The position numbers were made by a program, and so were the translations under genes. 29,074 nt of DNA from UBA6136 sp044351045 (GTDB lineage: Bacteria; Pseudomonadota; Gammaproteobacteria; Methylococcales; Methylococcaceae), in contig JBILGM010000039.1 in the NCBI GenBank assembly GCA_044351045.1, forward strand, positions 1 through 29,074, given 5' to 3'. Shown here piece after piece: positions 23,135 to 29,074 of this stretch (the first letter of the stretch is position 1; the number at the start of each line of letters is the position of its first letter). Under the pieces are notes generated by a model that saw nothing but the letters and a program-made list of their open reading frames with translations, was not told the origin of the DNA and searched no databases.

Positions 23135-24463
23135 ATGCATCACAACAAGGTTACGTTCCGGGTGCAGCCGGGTGGAACGCTCAAAGGCGAAGCAAGGGTT
23201 CCGGGCGATAAATCCGTTTCGCATCGTTCCATCATGCTGGGGTCCATCGCCGAAGGAATAACCCACGTGACCGGATTTCTCGATGGCGAGGATTGCCTGT
23301 CAACCATGAAATCGTTTCAGGCGATGGGCGTCTCGATTGAGGGGCCGGTCGATGGACGCGTCACTATTCATGGGGTCGGTCTGCACGGACTGAAAACGCC
23401 GACTCAGGACCTATATCTGGGAAATTCCGGCACCTCCATGCGACTGCTTTCGGGATTGCTGTCGGGCCAGCCCTTCGATTCAGTCCTGACCGGTGATCCC
23501 TCGCTCTCCAAGCGCCCGATGAAGCGGGTCACCGATCCGCTCCTTACCATGGGTGCCCGGATTGATACCACCGAAAAGGGCACTTCACCCCTGCACATTC
23601 ATGGGGGTTCCCAGCTCAAGGGAATGTACTACGACATGCCGGTCGCCAGTGCTCAGGTGAAGTCCTGCCTGCTGCTGGCTGGGCTGTATGCGGAAGGTAC
23701 CACCTCCGTGCGGGAACCCGCTCCAACTCGAGACCATACCGAACGCATGCTGCAGGGCTTCGGCTATCCGGTGAAACGCGAGGGCGATACCGTTTCAGTA
23801 ACCTCCGGCGGCAAGCTGACCGCCTGCGACATTGACGTACCCAGCGATATTTCCTCGGCCGCCTTCTTCATGGTGGGGGCTTCCGTTGCGGAAGGCGCCG
23901 ATGTGGTACTCAAGCATGTTGGCATCAACCCGACCCGCACCGGTGTCATCGACATTCTGCGGCTGATGGGTGCGCGCATCGAGACTCTCAATGTTCGCGA
24001 GGCCGGTGGTGAGCCGGTGGCAGATATTCGTATTCGTTCGAGTCAGTTGAAGGGGATCGAGATTCCGGAAGAACTGGTGCCACTGGCCATTGATGAATTT
24101 CCAGTCCTGTTTGTCGCTGCCGCTTGCGCCGAAGGCGAAACCCGATTAACCGGAGCTGAAGAATTGCGAGTAAAGGAAAGCGATCGCATTCAGGTCATGG
24201 CGGATGGCCTTCACATCTTGGGTGTGGATGCCACGCCCACCCCGGACGGCATGGTCGTGAGCGGTGGGCCTATCTCGGGCGGTGAGGTTGAGTCCCATGG
24301 AGACCATCGCATAGCCATGGCATTCTCCATTGCAGCGCTCAGAGCCACCGGGCCGATCACCATCCATGATTGCGCTAACGTCAACACCTCGTTCCCGACC
24401 TTTGTGAGTCTGGCCCAGGATCTGGGCTTGTCGGTTGAATCTATTACAGACCTTGGGGCATGA
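23135..24463 (+). CDS. aroA: 5-enolpyruvylshikimate-3-phosphate synthase
   Basis: Sixth step of the shikimate pathway, joining shikimate-3-phosphate and PEP. It is 442 residues. PGDKSVSHR (24-32) binds substrate phosphates, LGNSGTSMRLL (95-105) is the PEP/glyphosate-region loop, and AIDEFPVLFVAAACAEGET plus LRVKESDRI carry the catalytic Asp and Glu. The loop keeps the Gly equivalent to E. coli Gly96 (Gly99 here) but has Leu104 where E. coli has Pro101, a natural difference of this AroA subgroup. It overlaps cmk by 4 bases (ATGA), so the two are probably translated together. Confidence 0.97.
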   Translation: MHHNKVTFRVQPGGTLKGEARVPGDKSVSHRSIMLGSIAEGITHVTGFLDGEDCLSTMKSFQAMGVSIEGPVDGRVTIHGVGLHGLKTPTQDLYLGNSGTSMRLLSGLLSGQPFDSVLTGDPSLSKRPMKRVTDPLLTMGARIDTTEKGTSPLHIHGGSQLKGMYYDMPVASAQVKSCLLLAGLYAEGTTSVREPAPTRDHTERMLQGFGYPVKREGDTVSVTSGGKLTACDIDVPSDISSAAFFMVGASVAEGADVVLKHVGINPTRTGVIDILRLMGARIETLNVREAGGEPVADIRIRSSQLKGIEIPEELVPLAIDEFPVLFVAAACAEGETRLTGAEELRVKESDRIQVMADGLHILGVDATPTPDGMVVSGGPISGGEVESHGDHRIAMAFSIAALRATGPITIHDCANVNTSFPTFVSLAQDLGLSVESITDLGA

Positions 24464-25131
24464 GCGAAAAAATCCCCGTACTCACCATTGATGGCCCCAG
24501 TGGTTCAGGCAAGGGAACCGTCAGTCGGGCTGTAGCCAGAACCCTCGGCTGGCATTTTCTAGACAGTGGGGCGATTTATCGTTCCCTGGCGATTGCCGTG
24601 CTGCGGAACAACATTTCCATGAGTAGTGAAGCCGAGATTGTTCGCATGGCGGAAGACATGAACTTATCTTTCACTGCGGATGATCCTCCGCAGGTGCTCC
24701 TTAGCGGCGAGGATATTGCCGGTGAAATCGGCAGCGAGACCTGTGGTAACACAGCCTCTCGCATCGCCGCGAGTGGTCCTGTGAGGAAGGCGTTGCTGAA
24801 CAAGCAGCGCGAGTTTCAGCGACTGCCTGGCTTGGTGGCAGACGGCCGTGACATGGGGACGGTGGTATTTGCGGATGCCAAACACAAGGTCTTTTTAACT
24901 GCGAGTGCCGAAGTCAGGGCGCTGAGAAGACTTAAGCAGTTGAAGGATAAGGGACTGGATGTTAATCTTGCTAGCTTGACTCGCGAAATCGAGGAACGTG
25001 ACCGTCGTGATCGGGAAAGAGCCGAGGCTCCTCTGAAGGTTGCGAACGGTGCGTTGCTTGTTGATTCATCCAGTCTGAATATTCAACAGGTCATTGACCG
25101 CGTGCTCAACTACGTGGGGTCAGTGGCTTGA
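24460..25131 (+). CDS. cmk: Cytidylate kinase
   Basis: Phosphorylates CMP and dCMP. It is 223 residues with Walker A GPSGSGKGT (12-20), LDSGAIYRSLA after the first helix, the NMP-binding insertion typical of bacterial Cmk (residues ~60-95), DGRDMGTVVFADA and the lid segment ERDRRDRERAEAPL. The order aroA-cmk-rpsA-ihfB is conserved across Gammaproteobacteria. A probable weak terminator and a promoter candidate lie in the gap to rpsA. Confidence 0.96.
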   Translation: MSEKIPVLTIDGPSGSGKGTVSRAVARTLGWHFLDSGAIYRSLAIAVLRNNISMSSEAEIVRMAEDMNLSFTADDPPQVLLSGEDIAGEIGSETCGNTASRIAASGPVRKALLNKQREFQRLPGLVADGRDMGTVVFADAKHKVFLTASAEVRALRRLKQLKDKGLDVNLASLTREIEERDRRDRERAEAPLKVANGALLVDSSSLNIQQVIDRVLNYVGSVA

Positions 25132-25147
25132 TTCGTATGTCGAAGGG

Positions 25148-25176
25148 TTGCCAGTGATGACTGGCCTATTTTTAAC
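25148..25176 (+). promoter_or_regulatory. Candidate rpsA promoter
   Basis: TTGCCA (25148-25153) and TTTAAC (25171-25176) are separated by 17 bases and match sigma70 hexamers at five and four of six positions. The candidate overlaps the terminator-like hairpin, so the two readings compete. Confidence 0.35.
25150..25173 (+). terminator. Probable weak intrinsic terminator after cmk
   Basis: GCCAGT (25150-25155) pairs with ACTGGC (25160-25165) around the loop GATG and is followed by CTATTTTT. The stem is only 6 bp, so read-through into rpsA is expected. Confidence 0.45.
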
Positions 25177-25227
25177 TTAAACAGACATGTGGCCCCCTTC
25201 CGGGGTTGCGTGCATATAGAAGATTTT

Positions 25228-26898
25228 ATGAGCGAGAGCTTTGCTGAACTGTTCGAACAGAGCCTGGCCCAGGCGGAAATGCGTCCGGGTAGCGTCATTC
25301 GTGGCACCGTGGTTGATATCGGTCCTGATGTCGTCGTGGTCAATGCCGGGCTGAAGTCCGAGGGCGTTGTCCCCAAGTGGCAATTCCTGGATGCTGATGG
25401 TCAGATCGAAGTGCAGGTCGGCGACACTGTCGAATGTACTCTCGAACTGTTGGAAGATGGTCTGGGAGCCACCCTGCTGTCTCGCGACAAGGCAAAGCGC
25501 CTCAAGGCCTGGACCGATCTGGAAGAAGCCCACGAAAAGAATGAAACCGTGGTTGGTCGCATGACCGGCAAGGTTCGCGGTGGTTTCACCGTCGCCATCG
25601 GTGCTCTGCGTGCCTTCCTGCCGGGCTCTCTGGTTGATGTGCGTCCGGTTCGCGACACCGCTTACCTGGAAGGTCGTGATCTGGAATTCAAGGTCATCAA
25701 GATCGATCAGAAGCGCAACAACGTGGTTCTGTCCCGCCGTGCCGTGGTCGAATCCGAATTCAGCGCCGAGAAGGAAGCTCTGCTCGAAAACCTGAAGGAA
25801 GGCGCCATTGTCATGGGTGTGGTCAAGAACCTCACCGATTACGGTGCTTTCATCGATTTGGGTGGTGTCGACGGTCTGCTGCACATCACCGACATGGCCT
25901 GGAAGCGGGTACGCCATCCGTCCGAGGCCGTTGAAATCGGTCAGGAAGTCCAGGTCAAGGTCCTCAAGTATGATCAGGAAAAGAACCGTGTTTCTCTGGG
26001 CCTCAAGCAGTTGGGCGAAGATCCCTGGATGAATATCGCGCGTCGTTACCCGGCGGGTACCCGTCTCTTCGGCAAGGTGAGCAACCTGACCGACTACGGC
26101 TGCTTTGTTGAGCTGGAAGAAGGCGTTGAAGGTCTGGTACATGTTTCCGAGATGGACTGGACCAACAAGAACATCAACCCGTCGAAACTGGTTCAGTTGG
26201 GTGATGAGTGCGAAGTCATGGTGCTCGACATCGACGAGGAGCGCCGCCGCATTTCTCTGGGCATGAAGCAGTGCCGCGCCAATCCCTGGGATGAATTTGC
26301 TGCCACCCATAACAAGGGGGACAAGATCAGCGGCATCATCAAGTCCATCACTGACTTTGGTGTCTTCATCGGTCTGGATGGCAACATCGATGGTCTGGTG
26401 CATCTGTCCGATATCTCCTGGAATGATGTCGGTGAAGAAGCCATTCGCAACTACAAAAAGGGTGACGAAGTTGAAACCGTCATTCTTGCAATTGATCCGG
26501 AGCGTGAACGTATTTCCCTGGGTATCAAGCAACTGGAGCATGATCCCTTCCAGAACTACCTGACCGCCCATGAAAAGGGTGATCTGGTCACCGGTGTGGT
26601 CAAGGAAGTCGATGCCAAGGGTGCCTTGATTACGCTGGCCGACAGCGTCGAAGGTTACCTGCGTGCCTCGGAAATCTCCCGCGACCGCGTTGAAGATGCC
26701 CGTACCCAGCTGAATGTGGGTGATCAGGTTGAAGCCAAGTTCATGGGCGTTGACAAGAAAATGAAGGCTATTACCCTGTCGATCAAGGCCAAGGATCAGG
26801 AAGAAGAAGTGAGTGCCATGAAGGGTTATACCCAACAGGCATCTTCTGCCATGCCGACCTTGGGTGACATCTTCAAGGAACAGATGGAAAACAAATAA
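25228..26898 (+). CDS. rpsA: 30S ribosomal protein S1
   Basis: Binds mRNA leader regions on the 30S subunit and is needed to translate weakly structured or SD-poor messages. It is 556 residues (E. coli 557) with six S1/OB repeats at roughly 20-85, 105-171, 190-260, 277-347, 364-434 and 450-520. Repeats 3-6 show the strong VxNLTDYGxFxxL..GVxGLxHxSxM pattern and RISLGxKQ endings. The frame opens at 25189, but the ATG at 25228 gives MSESFAELFEQSL, the family start. There is no strong Shine-Dalgarno (only AGAAGA), as in E. coli rpsA, where initiation relies on leader folding and is repressed by S1 itself. Confidence 0.98.
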   Translation: MSESFAELFEQSLAQAEMRPGSVIRGTVVDIGPDVVVVNAGLKSEGVVPKWQFLDADGQIEVQVGDTVECTLELLEDGLGATLLSRDKAKRLKAWTDLEEAHEKNETVVGRMTGKVRGGFTVAIGALRAFLPGSLVDVRPVRDTAYLEGRDLEFKVIKIDQKRNNVVLSRRAVVESEFSAEKEALLENLKEGAIVMGVVKNLTDYGAFIDLGGVDGLLHITDMAWKRVRHPSEAVEIGQEVQVKVLKYDQEKNRVSLGLKQLGEDPWMNIARRYPAGTRLFGKVSNLTDYGCFVELEEGVEGLVHVSEMDWTNKNINPSKLVQLGDECEVMVLDIDEERRRISLGMKQCRANPWDEFAATHNKGDKISGIIKSITDFGVFIGLDGNIDGLVHLSDISWNDVGEEAIRNYKKGDEVETVILAIDPERERISLGIKQLEHDPFQNYLTAHEKGDLVTGVVKEVDAKGALITLADSVEGYLRASEISRDRVEDARTQLNVGDQVEAKFMGVDKKMKAITLSIKAKDQEEEVSAMKGYTQQASSAMPTLGDIFKEQMENK

Positions 26899-26911
26899 GA
26901 CTGCCATCTAG

Positions 26912-26934
26912 CAGGAGGGGCGCGTTCCCTCCTG
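26912..26934. promoter_or_regulatory. Perfect 8-bp hairpin between rpsA and ihfB
   Basis: CAGGAGGG pairs with CCCTCCTG across the loop GCGCGTT, beginning 14 bases after the rpsA stop and ending 17 bases before the ihfB start. No T-run follows. The left arm contains AGGAGG, a consensus Shine-Dalgarno not followed by any start at normal distance. It may be an RNA-processing or stability element, or a leaky terminator. Confidence 0.45.
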
Positions 26935-26951
26935 ATAACGGGGAAATCGCT

Positions 26952-27236
26952 TTGACCAAGTCTGATCTCATACAGATTCTGTCCGAACGCTATGAACAGA
27001 TACCCGCTCGCAATGTGGAGTTGGCTGTGAAGGGGTTGGTTGATCACATGTCTGAGGTTCTTTCAGAAGGGCAAAGAATCGAAATCCGGGGGTTTGGAAG
27101 TTTCTCCACTCGCTACCGGGCCCCGCGTTTGGGCAGGAATCCAAAAACTGGAACCAAGGTTGAATTGGGCTCCCGATTTGTTCCTCATTTCAAACCAGGA
27201 AAGGATTTGCGTGACAAGGTCAACGAGGCTCAATGA
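26952..27236 (+). CDS. ihfB: Integration host factor subunit beta
   Basis: One half of the IHF heterodimer that bends DNA sharply at specific sites. It is 94 residues, matching E. coli IhfB. The DNA-contacting arm GRNPKTG (61-67) with intercalating Pro64 and the body motif EIRGFGSFSTRYR are intact. VELGSRFVPHFKPGKDLRDKVN is an IhfB rather than HU ending. The start is TTG, preceded by GGGGAAA; no ATG or GTG exists before the conserved KSDLI. A good terminator lies 48 bases downstream. Confidence 0.96.
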   Translation: MTKSDLIQILSERYEQIPARNVELAVKGLVDHMSEVLSEGQRIEIRGFGSFSTRYRAPRLGRNPKTGTKVELGSRFVPHFKPGKDLRDKVNEAQ

Positions 27237-27284
27237 CAACGGGCTTGTCGTAATCACGCGGTTATCTTGGATGCATGAATCCTG

Positions 27285-27327
27285 AAGCCATACTGCTGAG
27301 TCAATTGATGAAGGGTATGGCTTTTTT
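27285..27327 (+). terminator. Intrinsic terminator after ihfB
   Basis: AAGCCATAC (27285-27293) pairs with GTATGGCTT (27315-27323), giving a 9-bp stem with a 21-base loop, and a run of six T (27322-27327) follows. It separates ihfB from lapB. Confidence 0.75.
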
Positions 27328-27438
27328 CATGTTTTGTTGGCTGCTTCAGCAGCCCAGTTCGCGCCTGCATTCGCGGCGTTTCTAACTTCTCATGTCTCTC
27401 TGCAGTCCCGTGACGTTTCTGGCAGACAGGAGAGTATC

Positions 27439-28641
27439 ATGCTGGCTCAGAGCCTGATTGCCCTGTTGCTTCCCGTGGCGGCCGCTTCGGGCTGGTATGC
27501 GGCGAGGAAGCACTACACTCGCAAATACCTCACTGATTTCGCCCATCCGTTGACTCGAGCCTATCGCACGGGCATCAACTACCTTCTCGACGAAAAGACC
27601 GACAAGGCCATTGCGGCTGTGGCGAGGATTTTGGAGCAGGATTCCGAGCCCCTAGAAACCCACATTGCGTTGGGCAGCCTCTTTCGCCGACGAGGAGAGG
27701 TTGACAAAGCTATCGAACTCCATAAAAAGCTGACACTGGAACCCGGCGTCTCCCAGAGCCAAAAGGACAAGGCCAATTACGAACTGGGAATGGATTATAT
27801 GCGAGCAGGTTTGTTCGATCGGGCCGAATCGATTTTTGTTGCATTGACCGACACCAAGTCGCACGGGAGATATGCATCGCAGCATCTCCTGCAGATTTAT
27901 CAGCAGCAGAGAGATTGGCATAAAGCTATCGAGACTGTCCAAACCCTACGTCGCTATGTCAAGCCCCGGCATGGCGAGACGGCTGCCTATTTCTATTGTG
28001 AAATGGCTGAAGAAGCCATGAGTCTTCATCGGTTAAAGGATGCCCGAGACTACCTTGCCTTTGCACTGGCCGACGATCCCTTATGTGTCAGGGCCAGTAT
28101 TGCCAAGGGGAAACTTGAGCTCGGCAATGGCGAAGACAAGCAGGCACTGCATACTTTTACATCCGTCGAATCCCAAAACCCGGTTTTTTTGCCGGTCGTG
28201 TTGCCTATGATTCGTCAATGTTGGGACCGTCGGGGTAATGAACGTGAATTTATCGCCTATCTTGATTATCTCTACGAGGCGTTCGGAGTTGTTTCCGCAG
28301 CCGTAGAGCGTGCCGATCGGATGAGGCAAACCCTGGGTATCAGCGCTGCGCTGGATTATTTGCTGCCTATACTTGAAAACCGTCCAGATCCGATCGGTAT
28401 CAGCAGAGCCTTGGCATTGTTGAGTGAAGATAGTCAGTATGCGTCGAGCAAAATAAGGAGACTCTGTGCGCTAATGCAGGAACTGGCTAGCGATCAGCAT
28501 CAGTTTCAATGCAAACACTGCGGGTTCGGCGCCAAGGAACTTCATTGGCGTTGCCCATCTTGCCAGCACTGGGGTTCAATTATGCCCACCGGATACCTCT
28601 CGGTGACACCGGTTAATGAGGCAGAGGAAACCATGCCATAG
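27439..28641 (+). CDS. lapB: Lipopolysaccharide assembly protein B
   Basis: An inner-membrane TPR protein that, in E. coli (YciM), works with FtsH and the LPS-sensing protein YejM/PbgA to control LpxC and so LPS synthesis. It is 400 residues: an N-terminal membrane anchor (ALLLPVAAASGWYAARK), about nine TPR-like helical repeats (e.g. ALGSLFRRRGEVDKAIELHK), and a C-terminal rubredoxin-like metal site with Cys358, 361, 372 and 375 (CKHC..RCPSC). The frame is open from 27334, but the ATG at 27439 has AGGAG seven bases upstream and gives the proper anchor. The small gene lapA usually precedes it; here it is absent and a terminator stands in its place. Confidence 0.95.
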   Translation: MLAQSLIALLLPVAAASGWYAARKHYTRKYLTDFAHPLTRAYRTGINYLLDEKTDKAIAAVARILEQDSEPLETHIALGSLFRRRGEVDKAIELHKKLTLEPGVSQSQKDKANYELGMDYMRAGLFDRAESIFVALTDTKSHGRYASQHLLQIYQQQRDWHKAIETVQTLRRYVKPRHGETAAYFYCEMAEEAMSLHRLKDARDYLAFALADDPLCVRASIAKGKLELGNGEDKQALHTFTSVESQNPVFLPVVLPMIRQCWDRRGNEREFIAYLDYLYEAFGVVSAAVERADRMRQTLGISAALDYLLPILENRPDPIGISRALALLSEDSQYASSKIRRLCALMQELASDQHQFQCKHCGFGAKELHWRCPSCQHWGSIMPTGYLSVTPVNEAEETMP

Positions 28642-28703
28642 CCTCTGAAAATCTGACCATCCTTACTCCCATCCCGTTTCTAACCACCGCAATAACCGAC
28701 TGT

Positions 28704-29054
28704 ATGACGAAACTGTTTATTCCCGCGCTGCTTCTTCTTTTTCTTCTTGGCTGTGCCGGCAATCAGTCATCCTCTCAGCAGCTCGCTGTCTGGGGTCGCA
28801 TTGAAGGTGATGCCAGCGAAAAAAGGCTACTCAACGATATCTACGAGTGCAACATGGGGGCTGTCAACAAGGCCAAACGGGATGTGATTTTCTATGGTTT
28901 GGGCTATGGTAGCGAGACACTCAACGAGGAGTATCTTATTCCCTGTATGACCCATCTCAAGGGCTGGTATCTGATGGACAAACTGCCGTGGCCTGTGGAA
29001 ACCAACATGACGGAATCAGAATACAAAAAAGCAAGGAAGCCCGCCACATATTGA
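28704..29054 (+). CDS. Hypothetical small lipoprotein
   Basis: A 116-residue protein I do not assign to a family. It has a lipoprotein signal with lipobox LLGC (lipidation at Cys17; next residue Ala). The mature part has two Cys (in IYECNMG and LIPCMTHLKGW) that could form a disulfide, a Tyr/Gly-rich FYGLGYGS, and a basic tail EYKKARKPATY. No strong Shine-Dalgarno precedes the ATG. It follows lapB by 62 bases on the same strand and could be co-transcribed, which would suit an envelope role, but this is only context. Confidence 0.75.
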   Translation: MTKLFIPALLLLFLLGCAGNQSSSQQLAVWGRIEGDASEKRLLNDIYECNMGAVNKAKRDVIFYGLGYGSETLNEEYLIPCMTHLKGWYLMDKLPWPVETNMTESEYKKARKPATY

Positions 29055-29074
29055 GGTTCATCGGGATTCGAGTG

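Noticed and set aside
25177..26907. 576-codon open frame antisense to rpsA
   Set aside because: It mirrors the strong codon bias of rpsA; its translation (rich in FDLD/QFR-like repeats) only reflects the six S1 repeats read backwards, and no start site or family supports it.
1..29074. CRISPR arrays, tRNA or rRNA genes, prophage or att sites
   Set aside because: No spaced direct repeats, cloverleaf-like sequences, rRNA stretches or phage genes were seen on reading either strand.

Overview
This window carries mostly conserved housekeeping genes of a gammaproteobacterium. The evidence is the order gyrA-serC-(serA)-pheA-hisC-tyrA-aroA-cmk-rpsA-ihfB-lapB, the dksA-gluQ pair, a full rnfABCDGE set followed by nth, and a GyrA, DksA and endonuclease III whose catalytic residues keep E. 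coli numbering. The genus cannot be fixed from the sequence alone. The gene order would suit a Chromatiales- or Acidithiobacillales-like sulfur-oxidiser relative, but that is inference.

Layout. (1) 1-1562, plus strand: the 3' part of a metallo-beta-lactamase-fold hydrolase and a CobW/COG0523 metal-chaperone GTPase. (2) 1565-8672, minus strand: one compact run read dksA > gluQ > rnfA > rnfB > rnfC > rnfD > rnfG > rnfE > nth, with many 4-bp stop/start overlaps. It joins a stringent-response factor, a tRNA-modification enzyme, a membrane ferredoxin:NAD oxidoreductase and a base-excision-repair glycosylase. (3) 8809-9975, plus strand: a class I aminotransferase, divergent from dksA.

(4) 9976-14965: a loose accessory stretch. 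It has a small possible membrane peptide, an FKBP-type lipoprotein isomerase, two exported proteins of uncertain role, a SIMPL-domain protein and an NTF2-like protein. Between them lie decayed sequences: a 'HPEQSEGS'-type dispersed repeat, an IS66 orf2-like scrap, a zeta-toxin-like ATPase pseudogene broken by several frameshifts and a nonsense codon, and the first ~100 codons of a dicarboxylate/cation symporter, also frameshifted. This looks like a site of repeated insertion and decay between two housekeeping blocks.

(5) 15191-27236, plus strand: the gyrA to ihfB supercluster. SerC and SerA make serine. PheA, HisC, TyrA and AroA cover the shikimate end and the phenylalanine/tyrosine branches; HisC-type aminotransferases also serve histidine. 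Cmk, ribosomal protein S1 and IHF-beta follow, with a probable weak terminator/promoter between cmk and rpsA and a strong hairpin between rpsA and ihfB. A good terminator ends the ihfB unit. (6) 27439-29054: lapB without its usual partner lapA, then a small lipoprotein of unknown function.

I found no CRISPR array, tRNA, rRNA or intact transposon. No wholly new system stands out. The most unusual content is the pseudogene island and several unexplained hairpins.
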